64,000 bases of DNA from Prorocentrum cordatum (lineage: Eukaryota; Sar; Dinophyceae; Prorocentrales; Prorocentraceae): the NCBI GenBank assembly GCA_963575745.1, contig CAUYUJ010001448.1:384501-448500 (forward strand), read 5' to 3'. Both the position numbers and the translations under genes were made by a program. Below the pieces are notes generated by a model, which saw only the letters and a program-made list of their open reading frames with translations, was not told the DNA's origin and searched no databases. This document shows positions 11,431 through 22,620 of this stretch, in pieces. Each line of letters begins with the position of its first letter. The first letter of the stretch is position 1.

Positions 11431-11639
11431 CAAGACGGCCCGAAGAGCGGCGAGGCAAGAGAGAACTCCCGAGGACTGGACCGGAGTGAGGTTCGAGCTC
11501 CCGAGCCTCCGGCCAGTGCCAGAAGCCCAAGAGCGCGTCCAGCGCCCCAGGCGCCGCGCCGGCCGCGCGCGCCCCCCCGGCTGGCCCAGCGGGGCTGGGG
11601 GTGCGCTGGCGGCCGCGCGGCGCTGCGGCGCGGGCGTCG

Positions 11640-11960
11640 GGGCGTGCCGTTGCAGTCGTTCTCGTCGTCGCTGCCGCTGTGCTCCGGCTGCCTTCCTTCC
11701 TGCTTCTGTCTCCTCTGCCTTTCTTCTCTCCCTCTCTCACGTTGTTTATCTTCTGTGTCCCCTCTGTTTTTGTCCCTTCCTGTGCTTCTCTGCTGCTCTC
11801 TCTTCTCTGTTTTTTTTTCTCTGTCTGATCTGGTCCTTTGCTTCTGTCCTTCCCCCTTTTCTGTCCTTTCCCTCTGCCCTTTCCCTCTATAGTCCCTTCT
11901 CTCTTTTTCCCTCTCTGTCTTTTCCCTCACTGTTTGGTCCCTTCTGTTTTCTCTTTCCCA
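11640..11960 (+). repeat. Pyrimidine-rich tract
   Basis: Mostly TTCC, TCTC and CTGT runs, with a T-rich centre near 11808-11820. No gene is supported on either strand. Confidence 0.8.
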
Positions 11961-11969
11961 CTAGAGCAC

Positions 11970-12010
11970 TTGGTAGCGTCCAAATGGTAGCGTCCAAAAG
12001 CCGGAGAGCA
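11970..12010 (+). repeat. Doubled TTGGTAGCGTCCA tag
   Basis: Two tags, GGTAGCGTCCAAA, lie 17 nt apart and run into CCGGAGAGCAACTGG. Similar doubled tags stand at 24113 (+), 44603 and 49444 (reverse orientation). Confidence 0.8.
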
Positions 12011-12014
12011 ACTG

Positions 12015-12050
12015 GCGCCGGCGGTAAACGGTCAACCTAGTCCGCCGGGC
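12015..12050 (+). repeat. Hub hairpin 1 (degenerate right arm)
   Basis: Left arm GCCGGCGGTAAAC, loop GGTCAACCTA, right arm shortened to TCCGCCGGGC. Followed by CTCGTAGAGCTT and body I. Confidence 0.8.
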
Positions 12051-12298
12051 ACCTCGTAGAGCTTCTTACACTGGTTAGAGTGCTCAGAATCGAAGTAGAG
12101 TCAGAAAGTACAGATTCTCTTGATTCTCGATTTTTTCTATGTTTATATTGGCTCGGTTCCCGGAAGTCAACTCTTGATAAATACATCGGGAGAGCTCAGC
12201 TGCTGTCAGGGAGGAGTCCAAATAAATGGTCAAGTATCTTTGAAATCTCAGCAAAACCAACTGAGAGTTAACACATTGTCCGCCCGGGCCGGATAAAC
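12051..12298 (+). repeat. Body I copy
   Basis: Starts CTCGTAGAGCTTCTTACACTGG. It contains the AT-rich TTGATTCTCGATTTTTTC, ATACATCGGGAGAGCTCAGC and AAATAAATGGTCAAGTATC landmarks also found at 25535, 27510 and 29265 (+) and at 44900 and 49750 (-). It ends in TTGTCCGCCCGGGCCGG. Confidence 0.8.
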
Positions 12299-12306
12299 CA
12301 ATGAGA

Positions 12307-12341
12307 ACCGGCGGTAAACCGTCAACCTGGTAACCGCCGGG
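12307..12341 (+). repeat. Hub hairpin 2
   Basis: ACCGGCGGTAAACC, GTCAACCTGG and TAACCGCCGG. Followed by CTCGTAGAGCTTTTTT and body H. Confidence 0.85.
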
Positions 12342-12640
12342 AACCTCGTAGAGCTTTTTTCCTTGCACGGCGATCGTCGGGACACATGAAGAAAGCTTCT
12401 GGAGCGAGAAACGAAAAATCGAAAAATCACGTTTTTATGTTTTTATCCAACGTCGTTTGCTCCAAGTGTTTTGATAGTAATACTGCACCTACGGACCTGA
12501 GAATTTGACTGGCAGACACGGCATAACCCACTACAGGTGCGAAAAATGTGGTTTCTCAAAATGAATGGTCAAATATCTTCCAAATATTAGGAAAACCCGC
12601 CCCCGGTCACCACATTGTCTCTTAACGTCGGGTCTGCCAA
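12342..12640 (+). repeat. Body H copy
   Basis: Landmarks in order: CACGGCGATCGTCGGAACAC, AAGCTTCTGGAGCGAGAAAC, TTTTATCCAACGTCG, TTTTGATAGTAATACTGCA and ACCACATTGTCTCTTAACGTC. It ends TGCCAACTAG. Related copies lie at 22650, 23952, 26046 and 27917 (+), and at 43384 and 63510 (-). Confidence 0.85.
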
Positions 12641-12702
12641 CTAGCTCCACCCCGCGCCGGAATTCCTCTAGCTCATCGATGCCGAAGAGCTCTGCGAGGT
12701 AT
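12636..12702 (+). repeat. Link B (short module joint)
   Basis: GCCAACTAGCTCCACCCCGC, GCCGGAATTCCTCTAGCTCA, TCGATGCCGAAGAGCTCTGC, GAGGTA. It contains the reversed tag AGCTCTNCGAG, so it behaves as a mini-module of opposite polarity. Confidence 0.75.
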
Positions 12703-12706
12703 GAGA

Positions 12707-12728
12707 ACCGGCGGCAAACCGCCAACCT
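12707..12728 (+). repeat. Hub hairpin 3, left half (split by L1 and L2)
   Basis: ACCGGCGGCAAACCGCCAACC ends at the 3' end of L1. The matching right half is at 22621. The two together rebuild one hairpin. Confidence 0.8.
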
Positions 12729-12964
12729 GGTTTTTTGAGTTTGAGTCAGGGCGCGGACAGCTGTGACAGCTGAGCCCTAAGACTCCCAAACGGAGCACAG
12801 GGTAGCTAGAGAGGGCATCTCTTATCATCACACTGCCGAGCCACGGAGGCATAGGCAACGGAATAGGATGCAGGAACAAGGAAAAGGATGCAGTACAACA
12901 TGTGAAATTGTAAAGGTGTTGGAGAGCTCCAAGCAAGATGAAATGAGTCAGCTGCTTGGATGAA

Positions 12965-13060
12965 AGATGCTACCCAAAATGTGCCCCACGGCCATACAGA
13001 GCCGCTGAACTGCAATCATCTCACAAAACATGACAGAAGCAGAGGCATCAAGCGAGAAAG
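12965..13060 (-). pseudogene. L1 pol tail (RNase H E-helix), frameshifted
   Basis: Just past the end of the long L1 frame, the neighbouring frame reads FCEMIAVQRLCMAVGHIL. This aligns with the L2 segment ITQAELAAAHSLLNGIAEM, which carries the RNase H glutamate. A one-base frameshift near 13050-13060 therefore separates this last active-site block from the rest of pol. Confidence 0.7.
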
Positions 13061-16000
13061 CTTCCTCCGCCACCAACTGCCACGTCCCGTACACACAAAT
13101 CTATACACCATCCTGCAGCACATCCCTCCACAGAGCGACCTCCGTCGAAGAATCCACGGAGGCCGTCTAGTTTTGTTTTACTCGCATGTTCAATAAGTGA
13201 GGTATGGAACGTAACGTAACTATTTTTGTTTCTGGCCAACCATGTCAGCCTGTCAGCTCTTTCGTTTCCTTCTCGGTAGATCCACTTGAACATGTTGTGG
13301 CCCCAACTCGGAGGCCTCATACCATACAACACAGAGATATGCTCCAGCCTGTTTTGAATGTCGCCAAGAATGTGCTTGTAGATAGTATTGGATGTTGCCC
13401 AGAAACCGTTAATCCAACTCACCCCTGTGGAGGAGTCACCAATCACTTCCATCGGTATCGAGTCCCGAGGCTCCACATTCCACTCCGATGCATGTTCGTT
13501 AATGTACGCAAGTCGTTTCTCCATCTTCTCGTCCTCCTTCCTCTGCTGCTCCTCCGTCTTCTCCCTCTCCTCCTCCTCCCCAGCATATCCCGCAGGTTGT
13601 GCATGCTTGAAATAACAGTACCCCCACGCCTCCTCCATGTTAGTAACATCCAGTGCCCGCTTCAGAAATTCTTTCCATCCCTGACGTGAAAAGGATAACG
13701 TATGATACCAATCCTTCCCTGATACCAACTCGAAAATGTAATGGAAGTTTCTCAACGCCAGTGGTCTCCCCCCCTCATGCCGACGTGTCATTAATGGGCG
13801 ATCTTTCCAAGGCAGTGATGCAATGAAGGCCTGCCGTCGGTCAGTCCACTCCCCCGACCATGCAAAAATACATTCTCTAGCCTGCATATGCGAGTCCCCT
13901 GTGCTACGATGATGAGGTGGAGCCACCCGTCGCCGCTTGTCTGCAGCGATTTCCTGCGACGGCAACTCAACAGAGGAACGCTTTTGCGACAGAGAATCCT
14001 GAGATGGATGGGATGTCTTTGCACGCTTATGCATCTGGGAAATCAGATTGCGCCGATGCGCGGGTAATTGTGTCTGAGAACCAGGGAGCTCAAAGGAATC
14101 AACAGCATGCATCGTCTCACACACGTCAGGATGACTTCCCATTGATGCCGAGCACACAATACTTGGTAGCACATACATGGGTTCATCCTGACGTTGTCTC
14201 TTGGCCGGCGGTGGCTCACACGCAGCAAAGACGTTGGGGCCAGGCTTGCCTGAAGAATAAAAAGTACCTGGAGGAATATGTGCGGGTGTTGGGTTCAGGC
14301 GTTTCACAGCAAACGTACAGTCCTGAGCCCACTGCCACTGACGAAACAAGAATAGCTGCACAAGAGACGGCCGTCCCAATTCCAGGAGCATACGCCGCCC
14401 ACGTTTGTACAAGTTGCATAAGTATATACTCCAATCCATGTCGGCAGGTTTCGGGCGGCGTACCATAGAACACAATATTTTACCTTCCCACGTGTGCAAC
14501 TGTTTCAAGGTGTGGTGGTCCGCTGGCATGCCTTCAACACCGAAAAGTACAAAACTACGCAACCTAGATTCATAATGCTTGATTTTCTTCTGGAAGGGTA
14601 CAGCACGATTCGTATAAAACTTGCGGAACTGGTTAAATCGCTTCCAACCCCGAGCCAATGTCCAAGCCACATCATGGTGTTTGTCAGTCTTGGTCGTGAC
14701 CAGGCAACCCAGGCACTCCATTTCAGAGCATCGCGGAAGACACAGGGTACCGAGATCGTTCACCTGGACAACGAGGTTCCCCGTCGAGGCGCCTTCAGAG
14801 TCCTCCCCAAAGGCAAGATAGTGTAGTGAGGAATCTTTCCATCTGAAACCGTGTGTATACAGCTGAGCCGAGAAGTCCCCCACCATACGTGTGAGCTCAG
14901 TCTTTGATTTCGAGAAAAGCGAAATGTTATCGGCCCAGAGCGCATGAGTAAGATACCTCCCACCAGCCTCCTCCCCCAAATCGTACCCCAGCTTCTCCTC
15001 CCCCCAATTCAGTACAATCCTATCCCACATCAGTAGTGTCACACACTTCCACAGGAAGGGGGCCTCCACACTGCCAGTACGTACACATGCATCCCAGGGA
15101 ATACCCGTCGCCGTGGAGTCCTGAAAGGTAAAGTCCGCTGTGTCCAGGATACTGGGAGCGAGCAGCGCCAACGCAAGGTCATTGGGGAACCCAGGGATGG
15201 CATCCAAGGCCCGACTGGCCTTCTCAACCGCGACGTTATCAAAGGCAGTCTGCACATCTAATGACGCGAGGTGCAGGGTCTCATCTTTCCCCCACGCCAG
15301 AGCGTGTGTGGTGACATGCTTAAGCATGGCAGTGATCTCGTGCGTGCGCCTTCCCTTGCCAAATCCGTAGTTATGTAGATATTGTGGGACCCTTTTCAGA
15401 TAACCTTCAGCAATCTCAACCAAACATGAAGTATACCATTTGCTTAGGCTGCTAAGTAAGACGAGAGCACGAGTATCAGACAACTTAGTGATATCTTTAG
15501 CTTTCGGCATCAACACCACAAGCAACTCAGACCAAATCCGAGGAGTAGGATACCGTTGAAGATACAGGTCCTGGAATAACCGAAGAATATGACGCAAACC
15601 TACCCACGTGATACGTTTCAACATAGAAGGAGACACTCCGTCCTTACCCACCGCCTTACCACACTTTAAGCGTGATCGTGCCTGTAACAATACGGACATG
15701 GAAATGGGGGAGATGTCCACAGTGTTCGTGTCCGGCAACCTCCTCCTCCTCCTCTCCTCGATACACTCCACGTTACGTATCGCTTGCGCAGCACAGTGGT
15801 ACTTGGCGAACCCGTGAGCATAGAGCGCCTTCTCCCACAACTCCCTATCCTCCGTGAGCACAGTGTCATAACTCAATTTGTCCACCACCGTCCGAGCGAG
15901 CTTCCCGCCACGATGATCGTATTCGAGTCGACGACGAGTGTGTGCACGCATATCCTTCCTTCTCTCCTTCTTAACCCTGATGAGCTCCTCCTCCTCCCCT

Positions 16001-16650
16001 CCTTCACGACGCAGTCGGCGAGATTCATCATCAAGTTCCTTATGACGATCTGTCTTTTTGGGGATCTGCATTTTCTTTGGGACATTGGTGCATGACTCCT
16101 TGTCATGTGTACATGCATCCAAGATAACAGGAGCCAATTCATCCGGGCAGAGACCAGATGGGTAACGAGCTGCAGCGTGCAAACGACGATCAAGGTTAGC
16201 CGAAACTTGCAATTCCGAGGCCTCGTCGCAGCACCAATGAGTGAACGTCTGTCGCGGCTTCGTTCTCCAACGTCGAGTCGGAGCGGCCGATTCGGGGACA
16301 AGCAAGGTGAGCAGGGCATGGTCCGACAGGCGGGTCTGTCTGGGGTCCACGGAGCCCCTGAGTGTTGGCCTTAACCACGACACCTCCCACTGAGGCCTTT
16401 CCCAGGAGCTCGGAATACACAGGTAATCAAGAACCTTGTCCTCATCCTCCGTCTCCTCCTTGGCCTTCCAGGTCGCACGACGGGCCCCAAAAGAATTCGA
16501 GAAAACCAAACCATAATGCCACATACATTCACAGAGCTCGTCATACATGTATTGTCGCATCCCCCTACCCTGCTGGAAACCTCCACGTCCACCTCCTCCT
16601 GCATTGTTCCCTTCTTCAAATCTCTCACCCTGTACTGCAGAACCAGTCAA
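13048..16650 (-). pseudogene. L1 pol: endonuclease fragment, reverse transcriptase, RNase H
   Basis: An uninterrupted frame of 1200 residues. Blocks in order are the C-terminal part of an APE-type endonuclease (YLCIPSSW, LSDHALLTLL), then the reverse transcriptase with SLDVQTAFDNV (motif A), VRTGSVEAPFLW (motif B) and HALWADNISLF (motif C), then a post-RT segment (RLRSFVLFGVEG). A conserved unnamed domain (RRHEGGRPLALRNF to GWKEFLKRAL) follows, then RNase H blocks VIGDSSTGVSW, YREGNERADRLTW and GFFDGGRSVEGCAAGW. Upstream, 16814-16660 still encodes LALQECQFLG in another frame. The stretch with the catalytic DAN and the LPHK strand is missing, so an internal deletion has removed the endonuclease core. 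The copy cannot be active, although RT stayed open. Confidence 0.85.
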
Positions 16651-16821
16651 AGTTAACGATTACCCCTGATGCATTCACGTATGGAGGCTCTCCACACCCT
16701 CTTGTAGAGAACCCCCGCCTTCTCATCATTAGAGAGAGGTAAGGTGAAACCATGCTCAGAGCACCTACCTATTCCAAGAAACTGGCACTCCTGCAAAGCG
16801 AGAACTGCCGAATTCAACCTG

Positions 16822-17050
16822 GTCTGCGGTCTGCGGGGCCCGATTCGAGCCCCCTTAGGGGGCAGGGCCAGCGGTAGGATTACCTACAGGCAACCTAAGC
16901 ACTAACAGCGGAGCTGTGCGAATATACAAGTCAGCGTAGCTGTGCAGATATGATACAACAGCGTAGCTGCACAGGAATATACACACATCAAGAAACAGTG
17001 GGACTAAGCATGTATCTTACAACAGCGGAGCTGTGCAGATATAGTACACA
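16822..17050 (-). other. L2 3' UTR with degenerate GCTGT repeats
   Basis: Read on the minus strand, CAGCTCCGCTGTTGTA and CAGCTACGCTGTTGTA-like units recur at about 25-35 nt spacing. They are followed by the stem-loop GGGGCTCGAATCGGGCCCC and the (GCAGACC)2 terminus. The same organisation is seen at 54935-55165 in L3. The stem-loop and terminal repeats are candidates for the template end recognised by the reverse transcriptase. Confidence 0.7.
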
Positions 17051-17055
17051 CACAA

Positions 17056-18893
17056 TCACCGGCCAAGCTGTACGTGTATACACATCTCAGCAATGCCATT
17101 GAGAAGTGAATGTGCAGCTGCCAACTCAGCCTGTGTGATCGTGCAGTGGCTAGGGATCATGAAACTTCTGCGGCCAACTCCAGGGTGCCATCCGCCCTGC
17201 ACAAGTCCAGGGGGAAGCTGGTGAGGAGGAAGAGAGGGAACAAGATAAGCATCCATAACCCAGCCACACGAAGTGCCACGTTCACACCGCCCACCGTCCA
17301 AAGCTCCTCTAAGTGCACGAACAATATAATGACCCGATCTAATATGATAAAGAGTGTTATGATTCCAACGAACATCAGGAGTTACTTTACCCTCACGTGC
17401 AAGATGTGTCTCATGGTCCGCCTCATCGTTGCCCTCCCTATACACCCATTTCCACATATCCCTTCCCATTTCAGCCGTGACAAGATGGTGGTCCTCACTC
17501 ATTCTGTGAAGGCGGTTCTGCATACCCTTGATCGTGCGGCGATATACTTCATTGTGACAGCGATATCGTCCATTAAGCCAGCGCACAACACACTGGCTAT
17601 CCCCACGGAGCTCCAGGCCATATCCACCCCCTTCCCCACGCCAACTGGTTTCATCATCATTTATCGCGGCCAGTCGTTTCGCCACCCGTTCATTTTCCCG
17701 TCGTTGCTGCTCCTCTGACTTCTCCTCCCCCTCCTCCTCCTGCTTGAACTCACCCGTGAAGGGATCCCGAAGAAGGCAGAACTCGAGAAGATCATCCAAG
17801 TCCAGGGCGGCCAGGGTACCCACCAGGAAAGAACGCCAGCCAGTTTCATTCCAGACCATCGTGCGATCCCAATGAACCCCGCGCGTGTGCTCGAAGACCT
17901 CGAACCAAGGCCTAAGTCCCGTCAAGACTCGATGACGACAGGCTCTAGTAAACCTTCGGCCCCCAGGGAGAGCTCTAACATGTACGTCACGCTGCTCAGT
18001 CCACTCTCCCGACGCGTGCATCATCGTCAAGGCGCTCTGCATACTGGCAGTGGGCAATCCTCCTTCCTCCTCCCGTGCATAGGTATGGCGTACCCGCTTA
18101 CGAACAGGCTCATGTACATGTTGTGAATCATGGTGCTCATGTGCCGTGTTCTCCGATATACGTCTGCAAACTGACCTATTTTCCAAAGAAGATGCGCTCT
18201 GTGCCTTTCTCCTACACGAACTGTTGAGCTGTCTGGCATTCGGGGTAGACGAGGGAACCGATAACTCCAAGGAACGCTGCGAACCACCAAAAATATCAGG
18301 ATCTCGTGGCTCATGATAAAGAATACCCTGACTGAGTGCGTCCTCATCCACCCGACTATGCTCCTCATGGATCGTGCTCACAACATGCTTGGCGAAGAGC
18401 CACTGGCGATGAAGGGCGAGCTGGACCATCGAAGGCTTACGGGCCCACTTCAATAAGCGACGACCACCTTTAATCCTCCTGCCCCAGTACTCTCCCCAGG
18501 ACTCCGCGATCTTCTTTTTGAGACGTCTCATGGTGGACAAGAAATTGCCTTCAGCTGCATGTATCTGTTGGAGACTACTCGAATCCAGAGTCGTACCCTC
18601 CAAACCGTACAGAAAGCAACTTCTGACCCTGCTATCATAACGCTGAAACTTACAACGAAGCGGAACCACGGGCGACGAGTAAAAAGAAATCTCACTCATA
18701 AAGACCCGCCGTGCCTTCTCCAGTCGGTGCTTAATGTCTTCATGATCCTGAAATCGTACGTCCAATAGCGTGCCAAGAACCTCCATCCTCTCCACCTGCC
18801 TCACTATCATCTCCTCCGAAGGGCCTGCGGCGCTCTGGGAAGCCCCACGAGCACGCTTCCTACCCATCTCAGCAGGCAGGAGCCCCGGCACGG
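17056..18893 (-). pseudogene. L2 pol, 3' part: post-RT region, unnamed domain, RNase H
   Basis: Continues pol after a one-base deletion near 18893 (GCCTGCCGTGCC here, GCCTGCCTGTGCC in L3). Blocks: EMIVRQVERMEVLGTLLDVR, CKFQRYDSRVRSCFLYGLEG, LQQIHAAEGNFLSTMRRLKK. The unnamed domain runs from TMMHASGEW through GLRPWFEVFE and GWRSFLVGTL to LDDLLEF, then a Glu-rich linker. RNase H blocks are LELRGDSQCVVRWL, YREGNDEADHETHLA, LRGALDGGRCERGTSCGW and TITQAELAAAHSLL. All four acidic positions are present but in permuted order. Ends with a stop at 17056. Confidence 0.88.
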
Positions 18894-21323
18894 CAGGCGG
18901 ATATCCTGCAATGGACCTTGGACGCCACAAGCCAAGAACTCCATCAAAGATGCTTTCCAGTTGAACCCGAAGCGGTGGAGGACCCCAGTCAAGTCCTCGA
19001 GCATATGGGTCAATTCTCGCCTGGAAGCTGCTGCCAGCAAAATATTGTCTGCCCACAACCAGTGGTTGACCAAGAGATTGGATGCCTCATCAGTGAGCCT
19101 GACGCCGTATCCAGACTGCCTCCAACCTGCCGTCACTGGTGCAAGCATACGAAGTGTCTGGGCAACAAATAGCAAAGGCGCCTCCAAGGAGCCTGTACGT
19201 ATGCACGTATCCCACGAAATGGTCGTAGAACACTGTTGGAAGCTGATCTCTGCCGTATTACAAGCATAACTCTCAAAGACAGCATACACAAGGGCAGGAT
19301 GGACATGATGGAATAAAAGCGCCTCTGCTGCACATCTCACCGTGAAATTATCAAACGCCTTTTCAATATCAGCACTTGCAAGATAAAGACTCTCCTCCTT
19401 CCCCCACACAACGCCGTGTTGAGCAAGACGTTTGAGGGGGGCCGTGACCTCATAACATTTGTGACCCGCGATAAAGCCATATAAGTTGCAACCTGGCGGT
19501 GCAGCCTGCCGAACGCGGTGTTCTAGAAGTATGCATAGACAACTGCTATACCACTTACCAAAATGAGAAAGAAGTGAAAGGGCCCGCGTTTCTTCAAAAT
19601 CACGAGCCTTGGGATTCTTAGGCATCAAGCATACCAAGATCTCTCTCCAGGACTTCGGTGAAACATGTTTCTGATCATACAGCAAACGGAATAAGGTAAG
19701 TATGTGTCGGAGGGCTTCCCATGGCAATGCTTTGAGCACCGATGACGTCACCCCGTCTGCACCTGTTGCCCGTCCTTCCCTGAGTCTAGACCGTGCCTCC
19801 AGCAAGAGACCCATGTTGATCGGGTTGCGGTGGGGCTCTCCAGAGTCTCGCAGGGCCTTACACTGGTTCTTAAGCTCATCCAAGCACGCGTTGGTGTCCT
19901 GTCGGTGGGGATCGCTAGAGTACCTCAGGAGCCCATGACGCCGAAGGCCCTCAATCCACTTCTCCTGGTCACGCGTGAGGACCCCGTCCACATACATGTG
20001 TGTAATAACAGGCCTACGACGGACACCGTCACGAATACGATAAAGCTCACATGCACGATCATGACGCTTACGTACTCGACGCCACCGCCTAGCTGTCCCC
20101 TTATACTCCTCCTGGACTCTCTCGTACTCCTCCTGTCCCACGTTAGCCCCGCCATGTCGTGCCACCCTCCACCTCTTCCTGACCTTAAAGAACTCCTCCT
20201 TTATCAGTAAATCCTCCTCCGAATATCTGGGATAGTCTGAAACAGGCTGACCACGAGAACGGGAGATATCCAAAGTCTCACTGGCACCCTCAAGTATACT
20301 CTGTGTCATGACCTCAAAACCTCCGTCCGTGTGGATCTGATTCACGAGCTCGGGCTGGCAGATCGCTCTCTCCAAGCCGGCTGTCTGCTGGAGCTCGAAC
20401 CCTGGCTGAAGCTTCCAGGTCTTGAGCTGAGGCCGACGTCGATACCTCAACTGAGCATGCTGGGCGGGCATCTCGGCACACAAGAGCTTGTGATCGCTAA
20501 ACGTCCTTTCCGTCGCCTCCGACCGTGGGACCTGGGACGGCACAACCCAAGAACAAGTCACCTCTGGAGTCATCCAAGAAGCTGGGACCGCAAGATAATC
20601 ATAGACGTGCTCGTATGTGCTCGAATTGTGTCTCCAAGTAGGCTGACGATTCCCAAAAGTGTTGGCTAGCTGCAACTTGAGGGCCCCCATGGTCTTCAGA
20701 AAGGCCCCCGAGTACATCTCCCTCATCCTGTTGGCTCTACTTTCGTCACCTCCACTAGACCTCCCCCTCTTACGTATAGGCCCATTCACCGCCTCCCCCG
20801 TAACCTCCACCCCATTGATCCTGTGGTGCGGGAAAACCTCCACGTTGGCGTCAGCCGAGATAACAACCTCCTCAATGTGAAATCGCTTTTTGGCCGCAGA
20901 GACATGTGCAACAAGATCCGATAACACGTCCGTATAGAGCTTGAAACTAGCGAGAAACCCTTCAGGAGAACGGCGTGCTTCACCCTGTGCACCCCGCTCA
21001 GACTCCTTATGAGGGAGATAGACAGAAACGAAGATGAGCTTGCGAAAGATCGCAATGACCCAGCGACGACCACACACAACATCGATAAGCAGATGTCTCC
21101 ATACACCTCGGCACAAGATGGCAGCCCGTCTCCCCACGTTCTCCCCTTCATCTGCCGAGCGATGTATATCCCAACCCGCATCTGCAAGATCCAAGTCGTG
21201 TAAGAACTGGCTCTCTTGGACCCCGACGATGGAAATCTTTAATTCGGCAATGTGATTCATGCACTCGGAGGTGTATCTTCCCAACCTCCGAACGTTCCAA
21301 CCTCCAACAGAAGCTGGGCACCG
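18893..21323 (-). pseudogene. L2 pol, 5' part: APE endonuclease and reverse transcriptase
   Basis: Read in frame from directly after the ORF1 stop (UGA at 21326-21324): first RCPASVGGWNVRRLG with the N-terminal endonuclease Asn, then VGVQESQF (Glu), SVYLPHKE, VISADANVEV (Asp/Asn) and FSDHKLL (Asp/His). The reverse transcriptase follows with GRATGADGVTSSVL, SADIEKAFDNF (motif A), RTGSLEAPLLF (motif B) and HWLWADNILLA (motif C). The first ATG in this frame lies after the GGWNVRRLG block, so ORF2 cannot start at an ATG and keep the endonuclease intact. Frame is lost at about 18893. Otherwise intact. Confidence 0.88.
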
Positions 21324-22250
21324 TCACGAGCTGCTATTCACCTGCCTCTCCCAAGTCTTGCAGTCCAGATCTGAATCGATGTGCTGGACCCGCTCGGCCA
21401 CGAACTTCCATCCCACGGTATCCGTCCACGTACCTACACACACTTTATCACTCTGACTATCCTTCTGCAGGTATGCCCAAGCCTTTGCAGGCCCTTCAGG
21501 CTCAAAAGTGATGAGAGCGGTGGCAACAGTCTTGAGCTTATGAAAGATCGCAGTCGCCTTGCGAGTCTCCCCCACTCGACGTCGGTCCTGTGGTGCAGGT
21601 TGGACAAACCAACCGAGGTGTCGATCTTTGTATGGTCCAAAACTGTTCTGACAACCAACCAGATCAGGGCACGAATTGGACCAGGCTGAGGCCCACTCGT
21701 TGCGTACTTCCCAGACCGTCTCTTTCGAAGTCCCTGGCATGAGTGAAGTATATGCGAAACTTGGTCACACCACCTGAGCTGAACGAATCTCCTGCACCGA
21801 CGAAGCAATGGGGGCAACCTGCTCTGATACCCTCGTTTGAATCTGCTCTTTGATGTCAACAGAGTTCTGCATAAGCATCCTCTGTATATCTTCACGCATG
21901 GCATCGAACTGTGCACGGAGCATAGTGGCCAGATCTCCAGCTTCACCTCCTCCTCCTCCACTACTACCACTTCCATTCCCACTACCTGCCCCTCCTCCAC
22001 CACCCTCGGCATCACCAAGAAGACGTCTATCTTCCAGGAGCTTCCTCTGTCGCTTCTCTCCGTTGCCCTCAGTTCCCATATCATCATCAGAAGTCGGAAC
22101 CATCTTCCTCTTAAGATCACACTGCCCACAACTGGAAGTAGAATACCGATAAGCTCGACAAGTAGGGCACCTACTAGCCTCCAGATCACGATAGTGTTCG
22201 TCCTCGAGTTCTTCAAGAAACTTATCCCAACCCCGTGAAGGTGAATGTCG
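21324..22250 (-). pseudogene. L2 ORF1 (zinc-ribbon-like, Gly-rich, coiled-coil; one internal stop)
   Basis: N-terminal part: CPTCRAYRYSTSSCGQC, a C-x2-C-x9-C-x2-C arrangement that could bind zinc. It is followed by basic and Glu-rich sequence, a Gly/Ser run, and a helical segment (MLRAQFDAMREDIQRML) suited to a coiled coil. The C-terminal part (WFVQPAPQDRRRVGE to GWKFVAERVQHIDSD) aligns with the end of L4 ORF1 (GWKIDEDMIKEVDPN). An in-frame TGA at 21767-21765 splits the two parts. It may be a C-to-T change of CGA. The terminal UGA at 21326-21324 is followed by CGGTGCCC. I see no good ATG before the cysteine cluster, so the true start is uncertain. Presumed RNA-binding RNP protein of the element. 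Confidence 0.7.
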
Positions 22251-22619
22251 GTACGTGATGATATCTGCTGCAACAAAAACGGTCAAAGTGTCCTTCTCAA
22301 CTGCCAGAGCAAAACTGGTAAGTGCTGGGCTCCCAAGAGTATCACAAGCAAACAGCAAATATACAAGTGCAACAGGTAGCGGCCTTGCGCCTCCAGCGGC
22401 ACGTGTGGGCTCACCCACTAACACAAGCAGAGAACAAATGCAGCGACCTATGCGCAGCACGTCCAGGAGGTTGCAGCCGACGAAGTACACGAACTTATGG
22501 GCCAGCGCGCACCCACGCGCGCCCACGGCCGCCCAGGGGGCAGCCTGAGGAGACAGGCTTGAGGAGGCCCCCGACGGGCCAGGCCACCGCTGAGATCCCC
22601 GAGGAGGGACAGCAGCAGA
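22251..22619 (-). other. L2 5' leader
   Basis: GC-rich sequence between the hairpin junction and ORF1. The frame is open, but its translation has no domain features. An internal promoter would be expected here by analogy with other full-length LINEs. I cannot identify one. Confidence 0.45.
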
Positions 22620-22620
22620 C

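Larger units (their letters stand above)
12729..16814 (-). mobile_element. LINE L1, 5'-truncated copy
   Basis: A non-LTR retrotransposon on the minus strand. It is truncated inside the endonuclease and ends 3' in CTCAAACTCAAAAAACC at 12745-12729, joined to AGGTTGGCGG of the hub hairpin. The 5' edge reads ACCAGGTTGA then ATTCGGCAGTTC, so ACCAGGTTG lies on both sides of L1. That looks like a target duplication of 6-9 bp. The 5' flank is now the 3' end of L2, which implies L1 inserted first and L2 later into the regenerated target. Confidence 0.85.
16825..22619 (-). mobile_element. LINE L2, full-length copy
   Basis: About 5.8 kb, minus strand. The 5' end abuts CTGGTCACCGCC, the right half of hub hairpin 3. 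The 3' end is a tandem GCAGACC GCAGACC joined to AGGTTGAATTC, the regenerated target at the 5' edge of L1. GACCAG is present on both sides (possible 5-6 bp target duplication, or overlap with the element's own GACC). Contains a 5' leader of about 350 bp, ORF1, pol and a 3' UTR with degenerate repeats. Near-identical to L3, which lies in the opposite orientation 28 kb away. Confidence 0.88.

Noticed and set aside
21763-21767. UGA as a sense codon in this organism
   Set aside because: Trp is encoded by TGG throughout, and pol frames of 800-1200 codons contain no other in-frame TGA. The ORF1-internal TGA in L2 is better taken as a mutation.
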